Of a DNA stretch of 64,000 nucleotides, positions 1 through 10,398 are shown piece after piece; within the stretch, counting starts at the first letter, position 1; each line of letters starts with the position of its first letter. The notes below the pieces were generated by a model, which saw only the letters and a program-made list of their open reading frames with translations, did not search any database and had not been told where the DNA came from. The translations under genes and the position numbers were made by a program. This DNA is from Massilioclostridium coli (GTDB lineage: Bacteria > Bacillota > Clostridia > Oscillospirales > Ruminococcaceae): positions 1,114,530 through 1,178,529 of the forward strand of contig NZ_FMIZ01000007.1 of the NCBI RefSeq assembly GCF_900095865.1. The letters are read 5' to 3'.

Positions 1-3000
1 ATAGGTGTAGGTACCGGCTTCTGTATAGGTGATTTCACCAAACGAGAACATGCCGCCAGCAACATTTTTCACAACAGCTTCGGATGGCATTGGAGCGTTA
101 TCAGTAACTGGAGCCAGGGCGAATTCAAACTCGCCTGCGTTTAGGTTACGGCCATCCAACGTTTTGGAGCCATCCAACAGCGTGCTGGTAGTTCCGCCAA
201 TGGTTACAGGTTTTGCGGTATAGGTATTGGTGAACTGGATACCAGTTGTGTTCTGGCCATCTTTCTGGTAAGAAGCAGCTGCGCTTAAATGCCCTTGCAG
301 GTCATCGGTTACAGTAACGGTTACCGTGTAAACTGCGGTATCGTAAGCAACACCGCCTAAACTGCCGTTATCTTCTGTAACAGTATAGATGTAGGTACCA
401 GCTTTATCGTAGGTGATTGGGCTGAATTCTACTGCGCCTGCCTGGTTATTTTTCACTTGCTGGATCAGTGTTCCGTCCTCGCCTTTTAAGGAGAAGCTGA
501 ACTCCTGATCTTTCAGGTCACGACCGTTTAACAGTTTATTGGCATGGAAAGTCATATTGGTTGTACCAGCAGAATAGGTGTTTGTAAACTGCGGTGTGGA
601 AACCTCCTGGCCATCCTTGCTGTACGCTACTGCTGCATGGAGTTTTCCAAGGTTATCATCTGTTACTGTTACTGTAACAGTGTAGGAAGCGCTATCATAG
701 GTAACGCCGCCTAAACCGTTTGCTTTTTCGGTTAAGGTATAGATGTAGGTACCAGCCTTATCGTAGGTAATTGGGCCAAATGTCACTTTGCCCGGCTGGC
801 CGTTCGCAGCAGCGGTATTGTTTACTGTCATTGTATTGCCGTCCTGGCCTGTTAAAACAAATTCAAATTCACCAGCAGTCATATCACGGCCGTTTAATAC
901 TTTTGTCGCGTCAATGGTGATGCCATCGCTTGCAGCAGCAGTATAGGTGTTGTGGAATACAGGCTGTTCGCTGTAAGCAACTTCCGCTTTCAACTGGCCG
1001 GAACCATCATCGATTACGGTGACAGTTGCGGTGAAGGAAGCAGCGTCATAGCTGATACCGCCTTTATCGCCAGCAACCTCTTTGATGGTATAAACATAAC
1101 TGCCCGCTTCATGATAGGTGATATCCCCAAATACAAAGCTGCCATCCTGCCGGTTTACAGCGGTGTTGGACGCTGGCATTGGAGCATTTTGGGTAACTGC
1201 TACCAGTTCAAACGTAAATTCTCCGTTTTGCAGGTCGCGGCCTGTTAAGACTTTGCTGCCCTGCAATGCGTTGCTAGTTGCTTCCCCAATGGTAACAGGG
1301 TCGGCTTTATACTGGTTGGTAAACACAGGGTTGCCAACAACCGCAACGCCCTGATTTGTATACGCTACAGAAGGCTGTAATTTGCCATCTTTGGTATCTG
1401 TAACCGTAACGGTTACATCATAAACCGTTTTATCATAACGAACACCGCCCAAGCTGCCTGGCAATTCTTCGATGGTGTAGTAGTAAGTGCCTGCCTGGTC
1501 GTAATGGATGGAATCGAACGCAACGTTGCCATTGGCTTGGTTGGTTACCTGGCTGATGACATCGCCGCTGTTGTCCTTGAGCAGGAAGGTGAATTCCCCT
1601 GCGTTCAGGCCACGGCCTTCCAGAACTTTGGTCGCATTTAACACTACATCCGTTGGAGCAGCTTTATAGCTGTTGTTGAACTGGATACTGGTTACGTCCA
1701 CACCGTCTTTCTGGTAAGAAGCAACTGCGTTCAAATGGCCTTGCAGGTCGTCAGTTACAGTTACTGTTACGGTATAAACAGCAGGGTCGTAGGCAATTCC
1801 GCCTAAACTGCCTGTTGTTTCCACGATGGTATAGGTATAGACTCCGGCGGTTGTAAATTCGATTGGAGCGAATTGGATCGCACCGGTTCCAGCATTGGTT
1901 TTGGTATCGACCATAATATTGTTCTGTTTCAGTTCAAAGGAGAACTCTCCCGCTTTTAATTCACGGCCTTCCAGGTTTTTCATCGCACCCAGGGTAACGC
2001 TGGTTTTCGCAGCGGCATAGGTGTTATGGAATACAGCCTGGTTGTTTTCGCCATCAATATACTGGACATTCGCCACCAGTTGGCCGCCGTTATCGGTTAC
2101 TTCAACAATGACGGTGTAAACTTCATCATCATAGGTAACGCCGCCTACACTGCCTGGTTTTTCCGAGATGGTATACTCGTAGTTGCCTGGTTTTGTATAG
2201 GTGATGTTGCCAAAGGTAAAGTTGCCCGCGCCATCATTTTTCACAGTCTGGGTTCCGGTAACGCCTTCTGGCATTGGGGCTTTGTCGTTTGCCGTCAGGG
2301 TGAACTCAAATTCCCCTGCTTTCAAATCACGTCCAGCCAGTTCTTTAGAGCCACCTAAAGCTGCGTTTCCATCTTTGCCCAGGGTAACGTCCTCAGGGTC
2401 ATAGCCATTGTCAAAAGCGGCTTTGTCTGTGGATGTCCCGCCGGTATAGGAAACAGCTGCTTCCAGCTTGCCATCCTGGTCGGTATCGGTCACTTTGATG
2501 GTTACGGTGTATACTGTTTCATCATAGGCAATCCCTTTTTGACTGCCTTTGGTTTCAGCAATCTGGTATTCATAATCGCCTACTTTATCAAACGCAATAT
2601 TGCCAAACGCGAAGCTTCCATCCACGCCATTTACAGCAGTATTGGATGCTGGCATTGGCGCATCTTTGGTAACCGGGGTTAAGGTGAACTCAAATTCCCC
2701 GCCCTGCATGGTATAGCTGTTGCCTTCGGATGAAGTAACAGTTTTGGTTCCGCCAATCGCGGCAACTGTTCCATCCGGCCCAACAACAATCTCTTCAGGG
2801 TCGTATTTGTTATCAAAAGCGGCTTTATCAGTAGAAGTACCGCCTGCGTAAGAGACAGCAGCTTCCAGTTTACCGTTGTTGTCGGTTACTTTTACAGTTA
2901 CGTTGTAAACGGTGGCATCGTATGTCATATGGTAGATACTACCTGGTTCTTCCGAGATGGTGTATTGATACTCACCAGCATGGGTATAGGTAATCTTACC

Positions 3001-6000
3001 AAATGTAAAGTCGCCATCCTTATCATTGGCAACGGTCTGGCTGCCCTGAGTGCCTTCTGGCATTGGAGCGCCATCCACCGGTTTCAGGATAAAGCTGAAT
3101 TCTCCCTCTTTAAGGGTATAGCTGTTGCCTTCAGATGCGGTAACAGTTTTTGTCCCGCCTAAAGTGGCGTTTCCATCTTCACCTAAAGTAACGTCCTCAG
3201 GGTCGTATTTATTATCAAATACAGCTTTATCTGTGGATGTTCCACCAGCGTAGGAAACAACTGCTTCCAGTTGGCCGTTGTTATCGGTTACCTGAACGGT
3301 TACCGTATAAACAGTCTGGTCATAGGTAAACAGTGTATTATCCCCTTTGGTTTCGGCAATCTGATATTCATACTCGCCTTCTTTATCAAACATGATATTG
3401 CCAAACGCAAAGTTACCTGCTTGATCGTTGGTAACAGTAGTTTCTTTTGGCATTGGGGCGTCTTTGGTAACTGGGGTTAAGGTGAATTCAAATTCCCCGC
3501 CCTTCATGGTGTAGCTGTTGCCAGCTTCCAACGCAGTTACTGTTTTTGTCCCGCCAATTGCGGTAACCGTTCCATCCGGTCCAACGATAACTTCATCAGG
3601 TGTATAAGTGTTGTTAAATACAACCCCACCATCTGGATAAACTACTTCTGCCTGCAATTTGCCATCTACATCGGTTACCTTTATGGTAACATCAAAACTA
3701 GAGGTATCATAACCGATATGGGAGTCTGTCCCAGCTTTTTCGGTAATGGTATAGTGGTATTCCCCTTGGTGGGTGAACTGGATGCTGCCAAAGGTGAATT
3801 TTCCATCCACATTGTTTTGGGCAGTCGCTTTTTCTGGCATTGGAGCGTTATCTTTGCTAGTTAATTCAAAGGTGAACTCCCCTGCTTTTTGGGCACGTCC
3901 AGTTAACTGTTTGGTACCGCCTAAATTAGAAACGGTAACAGCGGTTGGTTCATAGGTGTTAGTAAATTGAACCACATGGATTGGGCCCTGCGTTTTATCG
4001 CTGGCAATCACAGTTCTTTCAATGACCAATTGCCCATTTTGATCCCCTACTGTCACAGTAATGGTATAGTTAGCACCATCATAGCTCATACCAGGGATGT
4101 TACCGGAAACTTCGGTAATGGTATACTGGTATGTACCTGCCTTGGTGAATGTGATATCCCCAAATTTGAAATTACCGGAAGCATCGTTTTTCACGGTTTG
4201 GCTGCCAGTAATCCCCTGAGGCATTGGCGCGCCATCTACTGGGGTTAAGGTAAAGCTGAATTCATCCGCTTTTAAGGTGTAATCACCTGTTACGGTTTTG
4301 GTTCCGCCTAAAGCAGCGTCCCCGCCCAAAGTAACAGACTGTGGCTGGTAGGTATTATTAAATACCATCGCATCAACCGCATCCCCATCTTTTATAGCAT
4401 AAGAAACATCTGCTGAAAGGGTTCCGCCATTGTCTTTTACAGTAACGGTTACAAGATAAACAGTGTTATCATAACTCATACCATTGATTGGGGCCACTGC
4501 GCTATCCTCTTTTACCTCATATTGGTAAACCCCTGGAGCGGTATAGGTCATTTCACCAAACGCGAAGCCACCCTGGGCAGTGTTTGTAACGCTGGTTGGG
4601 GTTGGCATTGGCGCGTTTTGGGTAACGGCCGCTAGGGTAAAGGTAAAGTCATTCCCTTTTAAGGTATAATCGCCAGTTACTGTTTTGTTGCCAGCGATGC
4701 CAGCGTTGGTATTGTTCCCAATTACAACGGTGGTTGGCTGGTAGGTATTGTTGAACGCTGCTGTTGTGGTGGATGTGCCACCTTCATAAGCAACACTAGC
4801 GGTCAATTTGCCGTTGTTATCCGATACGGTAACAATTGCGGTGTAAGTAGTTGTATCATACCCTATTCCAGTGATATTGCCGGATACCTCGGTAATGGTA
4901 TACCGGTATTCCCCAGTATGGGTATAGGTAATATTGCCGAAGGCAAAGCTGCTACCTGTATTGGAAACCGTTTGGCTACCAACCACGCCATCTGGCATTG
5001 GTGCACCATTAACGGGGCTCAAAGTAAAGTTGAACTGGTTGTCTTTCAATTCAAAGGTATTACCTGGGGTTGGGGTTACTGTTTTGGTTCCGCCCAAAGC
5101 GGCGTTTCCATCTTCACCCAAAGTAATATCTTCTGGAGTATAGGTATTAGTAAACCGGAGTTCCGCCGGGACACTATCCTTTGTAATCGAAACATTTGTA
5201 ACATTCAGTGTACCGTTTTGGTCGTCTACCTGAATGCTGACATCATAGGTGGAACCGTCATAGGAGATACCTGTGATTGGGTTCTCACTGTTTTCCTTTA
5301 CCTGGTACTGGTATGTACCTGGGGCTGTGAAGTTGATGGTTCCAAAGGTGAAGTCTTCCCCAACATTGGAAACAGTCTGGCTTCCAGCGACGCCATCTGG
5401 CATTGGTGCGCCATTAACCGATGTTAAGGTAAAGTTAAACTGACCATTTTGCAAAGTGAAATTGCCATCGGTTACGGTGACGGATTTTTTACCACGAATG
5501 GTATAAGTGGTATCCGTAGCGTCATAGCCATTGTTGAAGGCGATTGCGGTTTTTCCTGCAGGATTGCTGGAAATCGTTTTGGATGTTACCTCCAGTTTTC
5601 CGGTTGCAGGGTTATCCTCTACCTGGAATGTCACGGTGTAAACGGTGTCATCATAGGTAAATCCACCCGCACCGGCATTTACTTCCCTGATTTCATAGGA
5701 ATAGGTTCCAGCGGTAGCAAACGTAATGTCACCAAAGTTGAAGTTGCCTTGCCCATCATTGGTGGCAGTAGATTTTGCTGGAGCTGGCGCATTGCCTTGC
5801 GGGGTTACAGTAAAGGTGAACTGATTCTTGGTTAAGGTAGCGCCTGTCAATGATTTTGTACCACTAATTGCGGCATTCCCTGTTACGGTAACAGAATCCG
5901 GCGTATAGGTGTTTACAAAATTACGGCTACCTGTATAGGTTGGCTGCCCTACAATCAAGGTACCATCTTTGCCATCGGTTACACTTACATTGACTATTAC

Positions 6001-9000
6001 GGTATGGCTGTCATAACCCACACCAGGAATATTGCCTTTTTCCTCGGTAATTTTAAAGGAATAATCGCCGGGGGCAGTAAAGGTAATATCGCCAAAACGG
6101 TAATTCTGGTTATCCTTATTTACCATAGTTGTAGCAGTTGGAAGAACCACTTTTCCATCTGTAATGGCCTGCTGGGTACTATCGTTCCCTGCTGCCAAGG
6201 TAAATGTAAACTCGTCGGTATCCAGCCAGTCACGGCCAAGGGTTTTTGTACCGGATAAATAGGTGCTGCCAGAAAGGCTGCCTGGCTGGTCAAAACTATA
6301 GGTGTTGGTAAACGCAGCTACCGCACCATTTTCATCCTTACCACTTACTACCCCTGTTTTTACCAATTGGTCCGCGATATAACCATTTGCTGTAGTTTCG
6401 GTTACAGTGTAATTGGTTCCAATCGGAAGCTTTTGAATGGTAATGGATTCCCCGTGTTTCAGAGTAATGGTATCGCCATCCGAGATAGTTCCAGTTTTGG
6501 AGCCGATGTAAGCAAAACTACCAGATAACGGCAGGTTATTTGTATCTTTCAGGTTTATCGTAAAGGTAAAGTCTTTTTGCTGGTCCGCATAATCGCCAGC
6601 AACCGCTTTGCTGATGGTCAAACTGCCATCATTGGCGGATACAACAATTTTACCGTTGTTACCCAAACCAACCTGCACACTGATATGCCCGTCCTGCCCT
6701 ACCACCAGGGAAGGTTCCAAGGAGTTTACCGCTGTGCCAGTTGTGTTATCTGCTTTTGGAGTAACGTAGGAGGAATTCGTATATTTGGATGTCCCTTTTG
6801 GGATATGCCATCCACTCTCGGCGTTGTAATCTTTTTTCGCTAATGCCTGTGGAGTAATTTCGTTCCAGTTACGCTGGATCGTATTATTTTCCGTACTGAA
6901 CACCTGGGTTTGATAGTAATAGGTTTCACCTTGCACCGGTTCAGATGTTACTGGACGGTAGTTTTCCCCTATTTTTTCATAAATCATGGTATCCTTTGGA
7001 TAATAATAAAATTCGTTTTCCTGGGATGGATCAAAATTCACATGGGTCCCAGCAGTATCGTCCTGGTCTGTAAGGTCGTTCCAAGCATTGGTATAAAAAC
7101 TATATTCCCCATTTCCGTTTTGATATGGATAATCCTCTGAAACTACCGAACTAACATTGTCTTTGGTAATTCCATCTTTTACGCCAACTTCATAGAAGAA
7201 ACGCATTGGGAACACTACTGTTACATCAGTTTGTGCAGTAGTTGCTGTTTCCAAATCGTCTGTATCTAAAGTAACGGTATACCGCAACACGGGAATTAAT
7301 GCTGCCGGTATTGACAACATCATCGTTTGCTTTCCGGTAGCAATCTCGGTTTGTACACGGGGACCAACATACATCAGGTCAGTTCCATATACCCCACCGC
7401 CTGATATACCTGGTTCGCCAGAATAGACATAAGAATGGTTTAGATAAACCGCGCTATCCGGTGCAGGCTGACCTGGTTTATATGGAGCGATATAGCTTTT
7501 ATCCGCTGCACCATACCATGCCACATAGTTGCTGAACTCATTATCGTTGGTATAGGAAATCTGCCCATACTGATAAGCGTTCTCAATCAAAGCTACTGCT
7601 GTAGCCTCGTCGATTGACAGACGCTCCATGACGGATTGCACATATTGGTAAACATATGCGTCATCCTGATAATCCAAATCGCCCCAATAGTCGATGGATT
7701 CCTTAATGCTTCGGGTGAAAATTGCCCCTGTATACAGACGTTCCCCATAAAATAGACCGTTTAGGTTTTTAATCTGCATATAGTCACCAATTTCATCCTC
7801 AAAGGTAATATAGCCGGAAAGTTCAGAACCACTGGAATCGGTATCCGTAGGATAATAACGGGATTGGATGATAATTTCCTCCACAATTGACTCAAAGGCT
7901 GTTTGCAGTTGGTCTTCATTATTTGCAGTGAAATATTGATCAACATATTCTATGCTGTCAATTCCATCAACTACAGTGATTCTGCTTCTTCCTAAATTCA
8001 TACTTTGTCCCACAGGCGTACTTTGATATGTTCGCCAATATTGTTGCATTCCTTGGGTATTATTGCGAGACGGGTCTAATACAGCTTTCGCAATATTACT
8101 TGACCCAACATTAAAGCCAAGGGTGTAGAACAAAGCATCTCTGCTATAGCGCTGTTCTAACTGGGAACGGGTATATGCATTGGTCAATTGAGTAACAAAG
8201 CCAACTTCATTGGTACTGGAATTAGAAGTACCATTTCCCATGTTACTATTCCCTACAGCAGTATAATTTGTTGTTCCATAAGTTGGGTTACCATCACTCA
8301 TCAGTACAATAACTGGAATACGTTTTGTACCTTCTACTGACAGCGAATCTTCTGGCAGTTTTAAAAATTCTTGCAGACTAGCATAAACACCGCTTTGGAT
8401 GTAAGTTCCTCCTCCTACTGATTGGGAGTTTGAAACGCGATTGTTATTACTATCCCGTACTACATTGGTAACTTCAATTTCATCACGCCAGCTACTGTAT
8501 TCCAAAAAATTACTGGTATTATCAGTGGTGGAATAGTGGTCTGGTTCAAGCAAAACGCCATTACCAGAAGCATACAACGCAACTCCAACACGGTTGTTAA
8601 CGTTTAACTCTAATAAATTTTTAATAGAGTCATTCGTAGCATTTACCATTCGTTCAATCGAAGTTGAAGACATACTGTTGGAAACATCCAATACCAGCAT
8701 AACATCTACTGGAATTGTGGATTGTCCCACAATACTTTTGTTGGAACTGATTGCGGATAGCCCTACCAGGAAGTTATCGCTGTCAGAGCGCCGCACTGGA
8801 ATTTCTTCCGTTCCAGATGGGTTTAATGTGACGTCTTCAGCCGATACCGATTTATCGGTCCAAATACGTCCAACTCGGGTGGTATCATTTGATATATAGT
8901 CGTTCGACCAATCCCTCATTGTAATAGGGTCAACGGTTTTTGTCCCAATGGGGTCATCCGCTGCCATTACAGGGATATTCGTGAATACACAGCTAAATAG

Positions 9001-9075
9001 CATCATCAATGTCAAAAAAGACGCCAATAAGCGGTGTTTCAGGCGAAAACGGCTTTTTTCTATGTCCTGCATCAT
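1..9075 (-). CDS. Giant VWA / FctA-repeat surface adhesin (3' end beyond window)
   Basis: The frame is open from an ATG at 9075 to the left edge, 3025 codons with no stop, so the protein is C-terminally incomplete here. GGAGG lies 7 nt before the ATG. A signal peptide covers about residues 1-40 (hydrophobic core LLASFLTLMMLFSCVF). A von Willebrand A domain follows, with an intact MIDAS motif D130-V-S-N-S134. A prealbumin-like domain comes next, and then from about residue 925 at least 17 tandem repeats of 100-120 residues. Each repeat has a G-T-K near its start, an IxE in the middle and a closing FxNTY, the Lys/Glu/Asn pattern of FctA/Spy0128 pilin domains that form internal isopeptide bonds. 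Such proteins are wall-anchored stalks or pilus tips, so an adhesion role is inferred from family. Neighbouring repeats are very similar at DNA level. The anchor would lie outside the window. Confidence 0.9.
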   Translation of the reverse strand, partial: MMQDIEKSRFRLKHRLLASFLTLMMLFSCVFTNIPVMAADDPIGTKTVDPITMRDWSNDYISNDTTRVGRIWTDKSVSAEDVTLNPSGTEEIPVRRSDSDNFLVGLSAISSNKSIVGQSTIPVDVMLVLDVSNSMSSTSIERMVNATNDSIKNLLELNVNNRVGVALYASGNGVLLEPDHYSTTDNTSNFLEYSSWRDEIEVTNVVRDSNNNRVSNSQSVGGGTYIQSGVYASLQEFLKLPEDSLSVEGTKRIPVIVLMSDGNPTYGTTNYTAVGNSNMGNGTSNSSTNEVGFVTQLTNAYTRSQLEQRYSRDALFYTLGFNVGSSNIAKAVLDPSRNNTQGMQQYWRTYQSTPVGQSMNLGRSRITVVDGIDSIEYVDQYFTANNEDQLQTAFESIVEEIIIQSRYYPTDTDSSGSELSGYITFEDEIGDYMQIKNLNGLFYGERLYTGAIFTRSIKESIDYWGDLDYQDDAYVYQYVQSVMERLSIDEATAVALIENAYQYGQISYTNDNEFSNYVAWYGAADKSYIAPYKPGQPAPDSAVYLNHSYVYSGEPGISGGGVYGTDLMYVGPRVQTEIATGKQTMMLSIPAALIPVLRYTVTLDTDDLETATTAQTDVTVVFPMRFFYEVGVKDGITKDNVSSVVSEDYPYQNGNGEYSFYTNAWNDLTDQDDTAGTHVNFDPSQENEFYYYPKDTMIYEKIGENYRPVTSEPVQGETYYYQTQVFSTENNTIQRNWNEITPQALAKKDYNAESGWHIPKGTSKYTNSSYVTPKADNTTGTAVNSLEPSLVVGQDGHISVQVGLGNNGKIVVSANDGSLTISKAVAGDYADQQKDFTFTINLKDTNNLPLSGSFAYIGSKTGTISDGDTITLKHGESITIQKLPIGTNYTVTETTANGYIADQLVKTGVVSGKDENGAVAAFTNTYSFDQPGSLSGSTYLSGTKTLGRDWLDTDEFTFTLAAGNDSTQQAITDGKVVLPTATTMVNKDNQNYRFGDITFTAPGDYSFKITEEKGNIPGVGYDSHTVIVNVSVTDGKDGTLIVGQPTYTGSRNFVNTYTPDSVTVTGNAAISGTKSLTGATLTKNQFTFTVTPQGNAPAPAKSTATNDGQGNFNFGDITFATAGTYSYEIREVNAGAGGFTYDDTVYTVTFQVEDNPATGKLEVTSKTISSNPAGKTAIAFNNGYDATDTTYTIRGKKSVTVTDGNFTLQNGQFNFTLTSVNGAPMPDGVAGSQTVSNVGEDFTFGTINFTAPGTYQYQVKENSENPITGISYDGSTYDVSIQVDDQNGTLNVTNVSITKDSVPAELRFTNTYTPEDITLGEDGNAALGGTKTVTPTPGNTFELKDNQFNFTLSPVNGAPMPDGVVGSQTVSNTGSSFAFGNITYTHTGEYRYTITEVSGNITGIGYDTTTYTAIVTVSDNNGKLTASVAYEGGTSTTTAAFNNTYQPTTVVIGNNTNAGIAGNKTVTGDYTLKGNDFTFTLAAVTQNAPMPTPTSVTNTAQGGFAFGEMTYTAPGVYQYEVKEDSAVAPINGMSYDNTVYLVTVTVKDNGGTLSADVSYAIKDGDAVDAMVFNNTYQPQSVTLGGDAALGGTKTVTGDYTLKADEFSFTLTPVDGAPMPQGITGSQTVKNDASGNFKFGDITFTKAGTYQYTITEVSGNIPGMSYDGANYTITVTVGDQNGQLVIERTVIASDKTQGPIHVVQFTNTYEPTAVTVSNLGGTKQLTGRAQKAGEFTFELTSKDNAPMPEKATAQNNVDGKFTFGSIQFTHQGEYHYTITEKAGTDSHIGYDTSSFDVTIKVTDVDGKLQAEVVYPDGGVVFNNTYTPDEVIVGPDGTVTAIGGTKTVTALEAGNSYTMKGGEFEFTLTPVTKDAPMPKETTVTNDQAGNFAFGNIMFDKEGEYEYQIAETKGDNTLFTYDQTVYTVTVQVTDNNGQLEAVVSYAGGTSTDKAVFDNKYDPEDVTLGEDGNATLGGTKTVTASEGNSYTLKEGEFSFILKPVDGAPMPEGTQGSQTVANDKDGDFTFGKITYTHAGEYQYTISEEPGSIYHMTYDATVYNVTVKVTDNNGKLEAAVSYAGGTSTDKAAFDNKYDPEEIVVGPDGTVAAIGGTKTVTSSEGNSYTMQGGEFEFTLTPVTKDAPMPASNTAVNGVDGSFAFGNIAFDKVGDYEYQIAETKGSQKGIAYDETVYTVTIKVTDTDQDGKLEAAVSYTGGTSTDKAAFDNGYDPEDVTLGKDGNAALGGSKELAGRDLKAGEFEFTLTANDKAPMPEGVTGTQTVKNDGAGNFTFGNITYTKPGNYEYTISEKPGSVGGVTYDDEVYTVIVEVTDNGGQLVANVQYIDGENNQAVFHNTYAAAKTSVTLGAMKNLEGRELKAGEFSFELKQNNIMVDTKTNAGTGAIQFAPIEFTTAGVYTYTIVETTGSLGGIAYDPAVYTVTVTVTDDLQGHLNAVASYQKDGVDVTSIQFNNSYKAAPTDVVLNATKVLEGRGLNAGEFTFLLKDNSGDVISQVTNQANGNVAFDSIHYDQAGTYYYTIEELPGSLGGVRYDKTVYDVTVTVTDTKDGKLQPSVAYTNQGVAVVGNPVFTNQYKADPVTIGEATSNALQGSKVLTGRDLQNGEFTFELVAVTQNAPMPASNTAVNRQDGSFVFGDITYHEAGSYVYTIKEVAGDKGGISYDAASFTATVTVIDDGSGQLKAEVAYSEQPVFHNTYTAAASDGITIDATKVLNGRDMTAGEFEFVLTGQDGNTMTVNNTAAANGQPGKVTFGPITYDKAGTYIYTLTEKANGLGGVTYDSASYTVTVTVTDDNLGKLHAAVAYSKDGQEVSTPQFTNTYSAGTTNMTFHANKLLNGRDLKDQEFSFSLKGEDGTLIQQVKNNQAGAVEFSPITYDKAGTYIYTVTEDNGSLGGVAYDTAVYTVTVTVTDDLQGHLSAAASYQKDGQNTTGIQFTNTYTAKPVTIGGTTSTLLDGSKTLDGRNLNAGEFEFALAPVTDNAPMPSEAVVKNVAGGMFSFGEITYTEAGTYTY

Positions 9076-9131
9076 AAATTTTCCTCCTCAAAAATTTTAA
9101 ATAAATTTGATGCATTTATCGCATGTCCTCA

Positions 9132-9229
9132 CAGGCAATACAAGCCGTTAAAAACCAACTGGACGGACTGCCCATTACCATCCATGCCCAGCTTTTAAAG
9201 TTTTTCCACCCTAACGGCAATGCTGCCTG
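9132..9229 (-). promoter_or_regulatory. Structured 5' leader candidate of the giant adhesin
   Basis: In the 309-bp gap between recombinase and adhesin, two nested helices can form in the minus-strand RNA. CAGGCA (9132-9137) pairs with TGCCTG (9224-9229), and GCCGTTA (9144-9150) pairs with TAACGGC (9212-9218), separated by short internal loops. They enclose about 60 nt containing smaller pairings. The element ends about 57 nt before the start codon. I could not match it to c-di-GMP, cobalamin or other riboswitch signatures. It may be a cis-regulatory RNA or a processed leader. The rest of the gap is AT-rich with no clear promoter. Confidence 0.4.
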
Positions 9230-9384
9230 ATAAAGTAGACTTTTTCCTGCAAATAATATATAATAAAATTATCTTACTATAGAAGGGGGGAAATTGTAAT
9301 TAACACGGGCAATCCGTCTGATTTTAAGTGAACGATTTTGTCTAGTTTTTTATGACAAATATAGGCTATGTAAAATAATAGTTC

Positions 9385-9984
9385 CTATTTTCCATGTACC
9401 CATCGAAGGAAGGTATCTTGAGATATTTCCAAAATTTTGGCAGCTTCACGGGAAGATATTTTTCGTTGCTCCCAGTCTTTTTTCAGCTTCCAAAACGCAT
9501 CTGGAATCGCTTTTCTAGGTCTGCCAAAACGCACGCCACGCAAACGCGCTGCCGCAATCCCTTCCGCCTGTCGTTGGCGGATATTGCTCCGCTCAGTATG
9601 CGCCACATAACATAGGATCTGCAGCACCAAATCCGCAACAAAGGTACCCATTACATCATCATTTTTTTGCCGGGTGTCCAATAAAGGCATATCCAACACC
9701 ACAATATTGGCGTGTTTTTCTTTTGTAATAATTCGCCATTGGTTCTGGATTTCCTCATAATCCCTGCCCAGCCTATCAATGGATTTGACAACAATCACAT
9801 CATTCTTTTTAATGCGACGCATCAGTTTTTGGTATTGGGGGCGGTTGAAATCCTTTCCACTGAATTTATCCAGGTAGATATTCTTTTTTTCTACCGGAAA
9901 TTCCCGCATGGCAATTAATTGCCTATCTTCGTTTTGCTCTTTGGTTGAAACACGGATGTAACCATAAATCTTTTGTTGTTGCAT
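9385..9984 (-). CDS. Serine recombinase (resolvase/invertase family)
   Basis: A 199-aa protein with the resolvase/invertase catalytic domain. The YIRVST motif places the nucleophile at Ser13, SIDRLGRDY carries conserved arginines, and a short C-terminal helix-turn-helix (REAAKILEISQDTFLRW) follows. The length fits Hin/Tn3-type resolvases rather than large serine integrases. It would cut and rejoin DNA at a paired site. It is encoded upstream of, and co-oriented with, the giant adhesin, 309 bp away. The ribosome site is odd: GGAGG sits 12 nt from this ATG and is better placed for an out-of-frame ATG that opens a 22-codon ORF overlapping the start, so translation may be weak. No inverted-repeat pair flanking an obvious invertible segment was found. 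Confidence 0.85.
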   Translation of the reverse strand: MQQQKIYGYIRVSTKEQNEDRQLIAMREFPVEKKNIYLDKFSGKDFNRPQYQKLMRRIKKNDVIVVKSIDRLGRDYEEIQNQWRIITKEKHANIVVLDMPLLDTRQKNDDVMGTFVADLVLQILCYVAHTERSNIRQRQAEGIAAARLRGVRFGRPRKAIPDAFWKLKKDWEQRKISSREAAKILEISQDTFLRWVHGK

Positions 9985-10123
9985 TTTTCATAAATGCCTC
10001 CTTTTCGTGTAATAACAATATTGTAAACCAAAATAGCAAAAAAATTTTTGTGGGCAGCTACTTTTTTCCACATATTACGACAATATTTTCATTTTAATCG
10101 TTAAAATTAACATTTTCTAACAG

Positions 10124-10246
10124 TTAAAGTTGTCTTTCTCCCATAAATTGAGCAATATTTTCAAAAGCAGGAACCATATCTTTTAGCTGCCCGATATTAA
10201 GGAAACCATGAATTCGTGTATATAAACGCGGTAAATGAATGGGCTG
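10124..10246 (-). pseudogene. Orphan C-terminal stub of an unidentified gene
   Basis: An open stretch of 40 codons ends at TAA (10124-10126) and reads like a real protein C-terminus (about HGFLNIGQLKDMVPAFENIA). It has no start codon and is cut by an in-frame TAA at 10247-10249. I cannot name the family. It is probably the remains of a gene lost between the recombinase and the regulator. The rest of the gap (9985-10123 and 10250-10398) is AT-rich without another gene. Confidence 0.4.
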
Positions 10247-10398
10247 TTATCGGCAATATGAAACAATTAAAACCCACAAAAAGGAATATATAACATGATA
10301 AAACGGTAATCTTCTATCATCAAGTATTTTTCTAAGCAAAAGGTTTCTTTTATCCATCATGGAATCAGTAGAGTATCCCGGTAATATAGTACAAAAAA

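Noticed and set aside
29-8899. Plus-strand ORFs of 60-170 aa opposite the giant adhesin
   Set aside because: All are antisense shadows of the continuous 3025-codon minus-strand frame, and several repeat because the domains repeat.
9132-9229. c-di-GMP or cobalamin riboswitch before the adhesin
   Set aside because: The conserved core sequences of those classes are absent; only secondary-structure potential is seen.
9076-10123. Invertible promoter switch controlled by the serine recombinase
   Set aside because: No pair of inverted recombination-site-like repeats flanking a promoter was found on either side of the recombinase.
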